64,000 nt of DNA from Aquincola tertiaricarbonis. GTDB taxonomy: Bacteria; Pseudomonadota; Gammaproteobacteria; Burkholderiales; Burkholderiaceae_C. Location: positions 62,001-126,000 of the forward strand of contig NZ_CP097638.1 of assembly GCF_023573145.1 (NCBI RefSeq). Direction: 5' to 3'. A program made the translations under genes and the position numbers. This document shows, in pieces, positions 48,643 through 58,000 of this stretch (position 1 is its first letter; every line of letters begins with the position of its first letter). A model generated the notes under the pieces. It had not been told where the DNA came from. It did not search any database and worked only from the letters and a program-made list of their open reading frames with translations.

Positions 48643-48987
48643 GTCGCCTCGCCGTTGACAGGGCACGGCGCCGGGCGCTAAGGTTCGCGCCTGTGCAGTA
48701 GCTGGCCCTGCACCCCAAATCAGGCAAGCCCTCCAGGGCGTCGATTCGACGCATCGCCCGTCTCCCGGGCACATCCGCATCCACCGATCAGCCTTTCGAG
48801 GCGCGACCCGTTTCGTCGTGCGCCGAAAGGTCTCTCCCGATCGGTAGCTGGCACACCGATCCAGCGGCTCTCGCCGCCCAAGCCAGCCCTATACGCCGGT
48901 TCATGACCGGCCACTCACTCAACCCCCGCGGGGCAACTGCTGCCCCTGCGGGGATGGGCGTTGCCTCGCGCATCCATGGAGGCAGCA
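48643..48987. promoter_or_regulatory. Divergent leader region with hairpins
   Basis: About 345 bp without a gene. Hairpins: CTTTCGAGGCGCGAC/GTCGTGCGCCGAAAG (near 48793-48830) and CCCCGCGGGGCA-ACTGC-TGCCCCTGCGGGG (48924-48953, one bulged base). The latter lies 34 bp before the next start and is like the leader hairpin at 51856-51870, suggesting a common control of backbone genes. Confidence 0.45.
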
Positions 48988-49430
48988 ATGCTCAACATGA
49001 GTGTCGCCAACGCTTGCATCCGAGGTTCGCTGTTTGACCTCGACGAACCCCCATCCATCCCCGGCCGTGCCGAAGCCGTCCACACCCTGCAGTTGCACCA
49101 GTTGCCGCTGCAGACCCAGGACGCGCTGAAGCAGCTGATCGCGATCGGAGACGCTCCCGAGTGGAGCGAGGCCGCCGTGGTGCAACTGCACTGGGTGCTG
49201 TTGCAGGAGCTGAGAAAGCTCACCGATCCCGAGACGCCGCTGGAGGAGAAGATCGAGACGCTGGACTGGGCCCTGACGAGTCCGTCGAACGATCACCTCC
49301 CCTTCTCGTTCGCCTCGTGCGTCCGCGTCGTCGGCACCAGCCCCATGTCGCCGACGGCCTACTTCGGCCTGCTCGACGTCGAGGAGTTGCGCCGCTGGCT
49401 GCTCGTCAACGCGCGGCGCTGGCTTCGCGA
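48988..49430 (+). pseudogene. Conserved ICE protein, 3' end lost by deletion
   Basis: From ATG 48988, with GGAGG 5 bp upstream, the frame encodes about 148 protein-like residues: LNMSVANACIRGSLFDLDEP, EWSEAAVVQLHWVLLQELRKL, DPETPLEEKIETLDWALTSPS, TAYFGLLDVEELRRWLLVNA. Around 49430 this sense ends abruptly and the DNA becomes the antisense of a DUF1173 gene, although the frame happens to stay open to 50514. I read this as a deletion joining the 3' ends of two convergent genes. The intact family length is unknown to me. Confidence 0.6.
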
Positions 49431-50463
49431 AACAGGCGCCGCTCTTGGCGTCGAAGCGAAGCGGCTTCAAGAAGGCACGGCCCTGCCGCTGCAGTTCTTC
49501 GACCAGCGGCAGCTCATGGAGGCCGTCGAGCGGTATCCACTGATCCGAGACCAGGGTCATCGACAGCGAGTCCACCTGGTAGAGGTGCTCACGCTTGGCG
49601 TAGATCAGCGCGGCCATGACGACCATCGGCTTGCGCTCAAGATCGGCGTCACGGGCCTGCAGGGTGGCCGCATAGGCGCGCTCGGCGCGCTCCCAGGCCT
49701 TGTTCTCCATGTACAGCGGCACGTCCGGCATGTGCTTGACCAACAGCTTGCGCCCGTAGGCGCTTTGCTCGGCGCCGTTGAACTGCCCGATGACGATCGC
49801 CATCTTGTAGGCCACGTCGTCGCCCGGCGAGAGCAACATGGCCAGCTTGCGCCGCCGGCGCTCGCCGATCTCTTCCTTGTCGGCGACCCGGAACGGCTCG
49901 GGCACGTACAGGCGCTTGTCCAAGGTCTCGCCCTTGAGCGTCACGCCGGCTGCCGCAAGCTCGATGTACTTCTTGATCACGCCCTGCGAGCGCCTTCCCT
50001 CCATCGCCGGATACCAGCGGTTGAGCCCGGCGCGGTGGTAGAGAAAGTGCAGTACCGCTCGCAGGCTCATCCGCTTGCGCGGTGCATTCACGGCGGGAGG
50101 CTCGCCGTTTGCCTCCCCTCGCGGCATTGCCTTGCCGGAGACCCTGGAGAACGGGAAGTCGGTCCGGATCTCCACGTGATCGGGGTTGTGCTCGACGATG
50201 GCCTCGCCGACGAGTTCGCCCAGGCCCGAGAGACCCGGTTCCGGCTCGAAGGACTGGCAGGTCGGATGGTGCATGTCACCGGTACCCGGCATGCGCTTGA
50301 CGACGTACTCGCCATGCTTGGCGATGTACATCTCCACGCCACCGCGAACGCACATGCATCGCGGACGCTCCGAGCTGTCGTACACCCTCGACAACGCCTC
50401 CTGCAGGCCGGGGTCGGTCGCCAGCAGCGTGACGCCGCGGATGAAGTACTTCGCTGCGTCCAT
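49430..50463 (-). pseudogene. DUF1173-family protein, 3' end lost by the same deletion
   Basis: From ATG 50463 the frame gives about 345 residues of DUF1173 type: CMCVRGGVEMYIAKHGEYVV, KRMPGTGDMHHPTCQSFEPE, MSLRAVLHFLYHRAGLNRW, then LVSDQWIPLDGLHELPLVEEL and FLKPLRFDAKSGACFA. Here the family continues for some 50 more residues, but the sequence instead runs antisense through the opposite gene and does not stop until 48919, making a chimeric frame of 514 codons. DUF1173 proteins are plasmid/ICE genes of unknown function with a possible zinc site in the N-terminal CxC/HxxxC region. Confidence 0.65.
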
Positions 50464-50498
50464 GGCAACCTCCTGGGCGTCTGCGGCCACGATCGGGC

Positions 50499-51410
50499 CT
50501 ACACGATCTCGTGAGACACGAGGTCGAGCGGCACGGGCGGGAGCCTGAGCAGCCGTCGCACCTGGCGTGCCGACCGCAGGCCAAGCAGTTCCCGAAGCTG
50601 GGCCCTGTCGGCACCCTGTCGATCCAGCGAGAGTGCCACCTGCCTGCGGGCCTGCTGTGCCGTCATGCCAACCCATCCGGCGCGCGCGAACGCCAGTCGC
50701 AGAGTCGCTTGCAGATACTTGGAGGTGAGCCGCGAATCGGTCGGTGACCGGCGGGTAATCAGGAACGGCCTGCCCGCCTCGGTCAGGAACAGGCGGCTCT
50801 TCGGATCGAGTCCACGGAAGCGCCCGGGTTCGCCGGTGCCCAACCGCCGACGCAGGCGCTCTTCCAGGTAGATGTCGATGCTGGCCACGGCTCGCGTCGA
50901 GTTGAAGTACAGCGGTCGCGCGATGCCGCTGGCCGCCACCTCCACACGCAGTGTCGAGACCCGTCGCACGTTGCCGTTTTCATCCAGGTAGTCGCCCACC
51001 TCCAGCAGCGCGAGTTCCATGGTCTTGAGGCCGGTGCACAGCAGCGTGTAGATCAGCGCGATGTCCCGGTTGGCACTACGGCAGCATGAGCGAAGGCGGC
51101 TCGCACCGGCAGCGACCTCATCCGCATTCAGCACGACCCGGCAAGGCTGCGGCGGTGCGCTTACATCGTGTGCACGCGCGGCGGCCATGATCGTCTCCCG
51201 CTCGCGGCGGATCGCGACCAGGCTGTCGAGCCAGTCCACTCGGATCGAGCCCAGCGCACCGGCCTGCTGGAGCCTGCGCAGCAGGCCTTTGATCCGACGC
51301 TCGACCGTCGAGCGCGCGACACCCAGGTCGGACGCCACCTCCTTGTAGCTCCGGCCGCCTTCGACCACGCTGATGAGCAGGCCCAACGAATCTAAGGGTA
51401 GGCGCCCCAT
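50499..51410 (-). CDS. HTH protein with a degenerate tyrosine-recombinase-like domain
   Basis: A 303-residue protein. Residues about 15-45 form a helix-turn-helix (GGRSYKEVASDLGVARSTVERRI). Residues about 95-300 follow the layout of a phage-integrase catalytic domain: IALIYTLLCTGLKTMELALLEVGDYL corresponds to box I, with Lys129 for the catalytic Arg. GMTAQQARRQVALSLDRQGA and LRELLGLRSARQVRRLL correspond to box II and the helix before the nucleophile, but the His/Arg pair and the Tyr are absent. So it likely binds DNA without cutting. It is preceded by upstream element copy C. Confidence 0.55.
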   Translation of the reverse strand: MGRLPLDSLGLLISVVEGGRSYKEVASDLGVARSTVERRIKGLLRRLQQAGALGSIRVDWLDSLVAIRRERETIMAAARAHDVSAPPQPCRVVLNADEVAAGASRLRSCCRSANRDIALIYTLLCTGLKTMELALLEVGDYLDENGNVRRVSTLRVEVAASGIARPLYFNSTRAVASIDIYLEERLRRRLGTGEPGRFRGLDPKSRLFLTEAGRPFLITRRSPTDSRLTSKYLQATLRLAFARAGWVGMTAQQARRQVALSLDRQGADRAQLRELLGLRSARQVRRLLRLPPVPLDLVSHEIV

Positions 51411-51505
51411 GGACTGATCTCGACCTGTGGGTTGAACGTCAGGCAACGCCGTCGATGGGCGGGTTGCCGTGGCGCCAATCGTCCCGAAGATGGCGGCCGC
51501 CTTCA

Positions 51506-51544
51506 ACCGGAAAGGCGGCTCGAAGTCCCCCCCGGATTTCGGGC
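51506..51544 (-). repeat. 38-bp upstream element, copy C
   Basis: Read leftward: GCCCGAAATCCGGGGGGGAC then TTCGAGCCGCCTTTCCGGT (39 bp). It lies 95 bp before the ATG at 51410. The following GGGACGATTG and AACCCGCCC match the sequence after copy B. Confidence 0.7.
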
Positions 51545-51696
51545 GTCGCGCGGGCCAAAGTGACAGATCCGCCGCTGCAGGTGCGGATCGAACGAGTGAC
51601 AGATGGGCATGCGCCGTGCGATGCCCCTTTTCGACCGCGCATCGTTGATCCATACTGACCATGCGATGGGCATCTCTGCCTTTGCCGCTGTCACCA
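51545..51696. other. Intergenic sequence between divergent backbone genes
   Basis: No gene seen. TGACAGATCCGCC and AGTGACAGATGGGC near 51563 and 51595 form a short direct repeat (GTGACAGAT). Confidence 0.35.
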
Positions 51697-51738
51697 GCGT
51701 TCCGGCCTGGCCGGCGTTTGCGGTCGTGACCCGCACTT
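51697..51738 (+). repeat. 42-bp upstream element D, copy 1
   Basis: GCGTTCCGGCCTGGCCGGCG (first 20) continues TTTGCGGTCGTGACCCGCACTT. It is repeated at 62504-62545 with about five differences. Here it lies 207 bp before the antirestriction gene. GCGGTCGTGACCCGC is itself an imperfect dyad. Confidence 0.75.
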
Positions 51739-51855
51739 CAATCTGCCTGCGCCTGCAGGCCACCCGCATCCTTCGCCGGCAGCTGCCGGCTCAGCAGACA
51801 ACCCAGTGCCTGCCGCCCAGCGGTGGTGTCTTCGACGGGTTGTAGGCCGTTCTCC

Positions 51856-51911
51856 GCGGGGTCTCCCCGCACATCCCCAACCCGAGCTCGGGCGACACCC
51901 CGAGTCGGGTT
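51856..51911 (+). promoter_or_regulatory. Leader hairpins before the antirestriction gene
   Basis: GCGGGG-TCT-CCCCGC (51856-51870) is a perfect small hairpin. AACCCGAGCTCGGG (51879-51892) with CCCGAGTCGGGTT (51899-51911) is a second stem with one bulge. They lie 34-90 bp before the ATG. Because they precede rather than follow a gene they are more likely leader elements or attenuators than terminators. Confidence 0.5.
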
Positions 51912-51944
51912 CGCTCGTGCTCATCCGCTTGAAAGGAAAGCGAC

Positions 51945-52400
51945 ATGAACCACGATTCCCTCTCCTTCGCTCTGGCGCCCTGCCAGGCCAACGACGGCGA
52001 CGCGCGCATCACGGCGAGCATCGTGCCCGCCAAGCAGCGCGTGGACTTCCTTCCGAGGCACTTCGGTGCGCGGGCGATGATGAAGTTCGAGATGTCCGTT
52101 TACGACTGGATGGGCAACCTCTGCCCGTCCTATCGCGGCGGCTTCTGGAACTACGTCGAGCTCTCCAACGGCGGTGCGTTCATGTATCCGGCTGGCGTCG
52201 ACGCGTTCGAGTTCACGGTGGAAGGCAACGGCTTCCACGGCACGGTCTCCGCGGAGGTGGCAGGAATCATCGCCACCACGTTCGCGCTGAACGGCATGCT
52301 CTGGCAAGGCTGGGACAGCCTGAACGCGAAGTACGAGCTGCTGCTGGAGTTCATCGGCGGACACCCGGATGCGATGACCATCCGGCGTGCCCTGGACTAG
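51945..52400 (+). CDS. ArdB/KlcA-family antirestriction protein
   Basis: A 151-residue protein: VDFLPRHFGARAMMKFEMSVYDWMGNLC, YRGGFWNYVELSNGGAFMYP, GTVSAEVAGIIATTFALNGML. This is the ArdB/KlcA fold. These proteins protect incoming plasmid or ICE DNA from type I restriction by an unclear route that is not DNA mimicry. AAAGGAAA lies 7 bp before the ATG. It is part of the transfer-establishment gene set. Confidence 0.88.
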   Translation: MNHDSLSFALAPCQANDGDARITASIVPAKQRVDFLPRHFGARAMMKFEMSVYDWMGNLCPSYRGGFWNYVELSNGGAFMYPAGVDAFEFTVEGNGFHGTVSAEVAGIIATTFALNGMLWQGWDSLNAKYELLLEFIGGHPDAMTIRRALD

Positions 52401-52409
52401 GGGCCCGCC

Positions 52410-52628
52410 ATGCTCACCCATCGTTGCAACAGGTTCGTCGTCCTTCTGACGGGCATGCGCCACTACACCACCGAACAGCTCTTGGCGGTGATGCACGAGC
52501 GGCGCTACCCGCCGTTGTTGCGGGTGGCCGCGCTGCGGTGGCTCATCCATTGGGCTCCGTTGGACATCACCAAGGGCGCCCCGTATCTGCAGCGGCGGCG
52601 CTACGTGCGCCAGCACTACCACGTGTAG
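52410..52628 (+). CDS. Hypothetical small basic protein
   Basis: Seventy-two residues: NRFVVLLTGMRHYTTEQLLAVMHERRYPPLLRVAALRWLIHW, ending RRRYVRQHYHV. It starts 9 bp after the antirestriction gene and is likely co-transcribed. It has no recognised family. The even helix pattern and position support it as real. Confidence 0.55.
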   Translation: MLTHRCNRFVVLLTGMRHYTTEQLLAVMHERRYPPLLRVAALRWLIHWAPLDITKGAPYLQRRRYVRQHYHV

Positions 52629-52699
52629 CCGCCACCAACCTCAAGCCGAAGGCCACGGCCTCCAAGCCGTGGCCTTCCGCTCCCCCAAGGAATCAGGCC

Positions 52700-53176
52700 A
52701 TGTACATCCGAACCCCACGGATCGGCGCCGTTTGCTCGCCCGATCCAAACGACATCCACGCTCTCGCGGACGACTTCGCCTACGAGCTGCGCCAGTTCAG
52801 CAGGACCGACCGCGATGGCGAGCGGCGCCGCGCCTCGTTGGCCGCGATCGACGACTTCGAGAAGGCAGGCGGCGACGCGGAGGCCCTTCAGGCTTTCGTC
52901 GACGGCGCGGGCCTCGAGGCCATCCAGGCGTATTGCCTTCCGTTCATGAGCTTCTCGCTCGCGCCCTCAGGTGACTACGGCTTCTGGCCAGACCTGGAAG
53001 GGCTCGAGCGCGCAGCCCGATCAAGGGAAGGCGTCATCAAGGTCAACTCTGGCGACCCCTGGCCACCGCTGTGGTCGGGATCGGGCCGCGACATCCAGTT
53101 CGTCATGGAGGTCAGCGACCACGGCAACCTCACGCTCTACAACCGCCGCCGACAGGAGGTCTGGAGTTGCGTCTAG
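52700..53176 (+). CDS. Hypothetical backbone protein
   Basis: A 158-residue acidic soluble protein: MYIRTPRIGAVCSPDPNDIHALADDFAYELRQFSR, LQAFVDGAGLEAIQAYCLPF and, at the end, GRDIQFVMEVSDHGNLTLYNRRRQEVWSCV. AAGGAA lies 8 bp before the ATG. It follows the two preceding genes in the same direction. Family unknown to me; similar genes occur, I believe, beside antirestriction genes on plasmids. Confidence 0.6.
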   Translation: MYIRTPRIGAVCSPDPNDIHALADDFAYELRQFSRTDRDGERRRASLAAIDDFEKAGGDAEALQAFVDGAGLEAIQAYCLPFMSFSLAPSGDYGFWPDLEGLERAARSREGVIKVNSGDPWPPLWSGSGRDIQFVMEVSDHGNLTLYNRRRQEVWSCV

Positions 53177-53668
53177 CTGCGCTCTCTACATCTGTTTTCA
53201 GACGCCAACGCGCAAGAAGGACAAAGACATCAATCGATCAAGCCGTTTGGCCTGCAACGGATGCTTGGCGGGCCTGTCTTCGTAGACCGAGCCCGCCCCC
53301 CTTTCTCCGCCACCCTCGCAGCGACAGCAGGCCTTCGCCCCCGCCCGGTCAATGACAGCCTATCGGCGGATGGCTGCCACAGATGGCCCACTGATGATCG
53401 CGATCCCACTGCGTCCACGAGCGGGGATCCTGTGGTGTGGGTGCTCGGACGGTGTCAAAGGGCCTCGACCGGCACATGTAACTGCTCGTTGTCGGATACT
53501 AAGAAAACTGGAAGCGCGTCGCTGTCATGGTCCGCCTGCCGCGGGTCATCTGGCCGTTCCTTGCTGGGCGGGTTCCGATTTCCGGCTTCTCTTGCGACTT
53601 AGTCATGCGAGGGGGGCATTCCCCGAAGAACAAGGGGGGAGTGTTCGCATGACCAACGGAAAACAACG
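53177..53668. other. Gap at the junction of backbone and defence cargo
   Basis: About 490 bp without a convincing gene and with more mixed base composition (CGGATACTAAGAAAACTGG near 53494). It probably contains the insertion junction of the following cluster and its promoter. GGGGGGCATTCCCC and AAGGGGGGAG motifs occur near 53613-53640. Confidence 0.4.
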
Positions 53669-54400
53669 ATGCACACATCAGAAACTGATGCGGCCGTAGA
53701 GGCCCTCAACGACCGCCTCCTTCGTGCCAGGCTGGCGCGGACTGACTGGAAGCATGACCCTATGTTCGTGCCCGACGAGCATGTCTTTCGCATGTTCCGC
53801 CGTGCCCGCGATGCAAAGAATGCTGGCCGGATCGGGCTATTTTCAGAGGTGCTGTCGCGGCGTCTGCTCAGCCTTGCGCGGGGCTTCGCGGTGCGTAGCG
53901 GCATCTACCCTGGGAGCATTGGCAACCTCGACCAGGCGGCCGAAGAGCTGTCCCAGTTCGTTTGGGAGTGCTTGGTCACGCGCCCCCCCGATGCGGCGTA
54001 CGCGGAAAAGTTCTTCGGGCAGTTGTTCAAGCGGCGTGCGCTCGATTTCCAACGGCGCACGCTGGCCAAGAAGCGCAACATGCAGGACAGCCTGGATGCC
54101 ATGGACTGCTCGCCCGAGGACGACGACCCTGACAAGACCATCCGCAAGGTGTCTGCGCTCCGGCAACATGCCACACCAGCCGACGCTCTGGCCAGCAAGC
54201 AGGAACACGCGCAGGTCGCCGCCCGCTTGCAGGTCGTCCTCGGCAAGGAAGAGCATTACGTCTACACGATGCTCTATGTCGAGGAGATGCCGGTCAAGGA
54301 CATCGCGTCCGCGCTCGGGGTCACCACTCGAACCGTCAACAACTACAAGAACGCCGCCCTCGACAAAGTCGCAGAGATGCGGAAGGAGTTCAAGAAATGA
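53669..54400 (+). CDS. Sigma-70-like (ECF-type) RNA polymerase sigma factor
   Basis: A 243-residue protein. An N-terminal extension is followed by a sigma-2-like helical region (SIGNLDQAAEELSQFVWECLV, FFGQLFKRRALDFQRR). An acidic linker (SPEDDDPDKT) leads to a sigma-4 helix-turn-helix (YVEEMPVKDIASALGVTTRTVNNYKNAALDKV). The FKRRALDFQRR segment fits core promoter binding. The stop overlaps the next gene by 4 bp. An alternative sigma factor opening an operon with an ImmA-type peptidase suggests controlled self-expression or takeover of transcription on challenge. Confidence 0.75.
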   Translation: MHTSETDAAVEALNDRLLRARLARTDWKHDPMFVPDEHVFRMFRRARDAKNAGRIGLFSEVLSRRLLSLARGFAVRSGIYPGSIGNLDQAAEELSQFVWECLVTRPPDAAYAEKFFGQLFKRRALDFQRRTLAKKRNMQDSLDAMDCSPEDDDPDKTIRKVSALRQHATPADALASKQEHAQVAARLQVVLGKEEHYVYTMLYVEEMPVKDIASALGVTTRTVNNYKNAALDKVAEMRKEFKK

Positions 54401-55026
54401 CATCGCCCATCCGTAGGCTGTCGCTCGACGAAGTTCTGGACGAGTTCTTCTTCTCAGCCGACAAGCCGTCGCCCGCCATGGTTCTTCGAGCCTGCGAGGC
54501 ACACCCGGAATTCCGTGAGGACATCCTCGAGTTCGCAGCTCTGTGGTCATCGCATGACGCATCTTCCGAGGTCGCAGCGGACGTCTTGGACGTCCCCGAT
54601 GAGTCCGTGTCGCGCCTGCAGAGCTTTGTTCTCAATCGGCTCCACGAACTCGATGGCAAGCCAGCTTCCACCTCGGACCTGGAAGGCGCGAAGCGCGCCG
54701 TCGCCACTCTGAAGGGCGCGAAGCTGGCGAGGGCTGCGACGTTCGTAGGCTTTGGCAGCAACGTGCTGCTCCTGGCCAAGGTGCTCACGACCATTACCAA
54801 CGTGCCCGCGAGGGTTGCCAGGGATTTGGCCGAGCATCTTCAGGTGTTGCAGACGGACCTCCAGCAATGCCTGGGGCCACGGCTCGCTGGGTCAAAGAGC
54901 TACAGCGCAGCGCGTGCGCCGAATGCGCCGGGCTCGGAGACGTGGGAGAGCGCTGTGCGCTCTTTGCCAGTCAGCGAAGACGAGAAGAAGCGGCTGCTCG
55001 CCTTCCAGGAGGGTGACGCCTCGTGA
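54397..55026 (+). CDS. Unknown protein coupled to the sigma factor
   Basis: A 209-residue, apparently cytosolic protein with no signal or clear membrane helix. The N-terminal third is acidic and helical (RLSLDEVLDEFFFSADKPSPAMVLRACEAHPEF, ILEFAALW), resembling the layout of soluble anti-sigma domains. The middle part (FVGFGSNVLLLAKVLTTIT) is moderately hydrophobic. It overlaps the sigma gene and the helicase gene by 4 bp each. An anti-sigma role, possibly as substrate of the ImmA domain in the next gene, is inference from context only. Confidence 0.6.
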   Translation: MTSPIRRLSLDEVLDEFFFSADKPSPAMVLRACEAHPEFREDILEFAALWSSHDASSEVAADVLDVPDESVSRLQSFVLNRLHELDGKPASTSDLEGAKRAVATLKGAKLARAATFVGFGSNVLLLAKVLTTITNVPARVARDLAEHLQVLQTDLQQCLGPRLAGSKSYSAARAPNAPGSETWESAVRSLPVSEDEKKRLLAFQEGDAS

Positions 55027-58000
55027 CACCCTTTCAACGCGCTCGTGACGCGGCGATGCAGTTGCGGCAGGAACTCTTTAAAGAGGCCGCCGCTACTGGC
55101 ATCGTATCCAGCGCCATCGTGGATGCCGTCGCGCATGAGGACGCTGGAAACTTCACGATTTCCGATGCCCTTCCGTCGGACAGGGCGCTCGGTGGCGCCG
55201 ATGCGGTCCTCGACCACGACTTCAACCTCATCATTGTCCGCAACGACGTATCGAAGCACGAGCGGGCCTTTCTCATAGCCCATGAGTTCGGGCACTGGAA
55301 GCTGCACCATAAGGGCCACGAAGGCTGCCACAAGGTCGTCGAGTCGACGCTGAAGCCGGAGGAGGGTGACACGTTCGGCGCCCAGAAGGTCGAGGCCTAC
55401 GGCGCCCGTGAGCGGGCTGAGCTGCAGGCCAACACATTCGCCCGAGAGTTACTGCTGCCCAGAGACGTTGCCCGCAGCCTGCACTTCGCGGGCAAGACGG
55501 CTGAACAGCTCTCGATGGAACTGGAGCTGCCGCCGGAGCTCGTCAGGCAACAGCTGTTTGACGGCCTCCTACTTCCTGAACCAACGCCTGAGGTGCCGAA
55601 GCCGCCGAAGGTCATCACCCCAACGCAGGAGCAAATAGACGCGGCCCAGTCCAAAGCCGCGACATCCTTGGTGAAGGCCGGCCCGGGCACAGGCAAGACC
55701 GCTACGCTGATGATGCGCGTACAGCACTTGCTCGCAACCGGCGCGAAGCCGGAGGAGCTGCTGCTGCTCACGTACTCCAACCGTGCCGCACGGGAGTTGG
55801 TGGACCGGCTGAAGGAGCTCGGTGTAGACAACGCTCACGACATGTGGGTCGGCACCTTCCACGCCTTCGGGCTCGAGTTTCTCCGCAAGAACTGCGAGCA
55901 GTTTGGGCTGGTGCCCCGCTTCGGCGTCGCAGACAAGATGGCCGAGATTGCTGTGCTGGAGCCAGAAATCTACGGCCTGGGACTGCAGTGGTTCAACCCT
56001 CTCGGTGACCCGCTCGATTGGCTCAAGACCGTCGTCGATGCCATCCAGCGGGCGAAGGACGAGATGGCCGACGCCGCAACCTTCAGCGCCGCGGTGGAAC
56101 AGGCTGCGAACGACGCACCCGCCGACCTGCTGGCAAGACGAAGAGACGTGGCGAAGCTGTACAGCTGCTACGAGTCAAAGACCAAAGACAACTCACGTCT
56201 GGTGGACATGGGTGATCTCGTGATGCTGCCGGCACTCGCCCTGACGAACGAGTACGAGACGTACAAGGCAAGCGTCGGCAGGTTCAAGCACATCCTCGTT
56301 GACGAGTATCAGGACGTGAACCGCGCAAGCGCAGAGCTCGTCAAAGCCCTCGCCACCCATGCAGACACGTTGTGGGTCGTCGGCGACGCACGGCAGGCCA
56401 TCTACCGATTTCGTGGTGCGTCGATGCGCAGCATCGTCCACTTCGGGGACGACTACCCCAAACACACACCGTTCCCGCTGAACGAGAACCGCCGCAGCTA
56501 CGAGGAAGTGGTCCGCGTCTTCGAGCACACCGGCCGCGAAACCCATCCACTTCAGTCTGTCCTTCCACTGGACGACGTAGCCCCGGTCCGGGGGACGAGC
56601 GGCGTGACTCCACGCCACGTCAGATGCGCCACCGCAGAGATAGTTCAGGGCGAGGTGGCCGCCAACGTCGAACGCATCCACGGTCTCGGCGTTGCTTACA
56701 AGGACCAGGTGGTCTTGGCCAGCAAGCACGACATCTGCGGAGAAACCGCTGACGCGCTGAACGCCGCTGGGATACCGGCACTGCATCTGGGCGACATCTT
56801 CCAGCGCCACGAGGTCAAAGACCTGCTGGCCCTGCTTCAGGTCTTCATCGACCGCTCCGGCAGCGGCCTACTGCGCATCTCGCGCCTGCCAGGCTTGGAG
56901 ATGCCACCGGCGGACGTCGACGTCATCCTCGCTTGGCTCGACAGCACGCGACCGGAACCACTTTCTTGGTTCGATTCGCCGCCAGCCGGCCTTTCCACGA
57001 CTGCCATCACCGCCCTGCAGCGATGGAAGGCCGTGTTCGAAGGCCTTTCCTCCAAGGAGTCGCCATGGGACGTCGTCTGCACGCTGCTACTGGACCGGAC
57101 GCGCATCCTGGACCCGCACCTTTTGGGAAGCGGCATCCTTGACGTCACCCGCCGTATCGCCCTCTGGCAACTCATCTACTTCCTGCGCGTTCCTGACGGC
57201 AGCCATGCCTACCAAACTGTAGGCAGCTTCATCTCTCGGCTGCGCCGGCGCCTTCGCATCGGCGACGACCGCGAGCTTCGCATGCCACCACCAGAGACTG
57301 ACGGCCTGGATGCGGTAGCCGTGATGACCATCCATGGCAGCAAGGGGCTCGAGTTCGAAGCGGTCCACCTGGTAGACATCGACGAGAGGCACTTCCGAAT
57401 CAGCAACGACCCGGACCTTGTGCCCGAGTCCTTGTTGCAGTCGCTTCGGTACCGCGAGCACTTCGAGGAGGACACCGAGGCGTCGAACAAGCTGTACGTG
57501 GCGCTATCCCGAGCCCGCGAGCACCTGGTCCTCTACGAGAAACAAGGTGGGCCGAAGGCGCGATGCGTAGACGCGGTGACGCATGCCAGACACCTCTTTC
57601 AACCGATAGACGGTGTGGCCACAGCGCTCAAGCCAGCACAGCTTCGGCCGACGAGCGCATCTGGGCCTCAGACCGACGCCTGCGATTTCCCTGGCTTACT
57701 GAGCTACATGGTCTGTCCAAGGCGCTACTACTACGACGTTGTCAAGAACCTGACGCCGGCGGCGGGCCTCCACCCTGCCGCTTTGATTGAAGGCGCGGTG
57801 ATGCGTGAGCTCTTCGTGCCGTACGGTGCCGACCCATCCGCGCCTGCCAACGACGTCGACGTCGTGCTGGCATCGCTCGGGTCGGCCTTCAAGGACTCAC
57901 TGCCCCACTTGCGGGCCTACGCAGACAGCCTCCTCGCCGCTGGACGTGAGCTGCTTCGCGTTCCGCGTGCAGCCATGGCCAAGCCGTTTCACGTCGTCTG

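Noticed and set aside
53352..53699. 115-codon plus-strand frame before the sigma gene
   Set aside because: No protein-like regularity and no ribosome site; treated as the non-coding junction.
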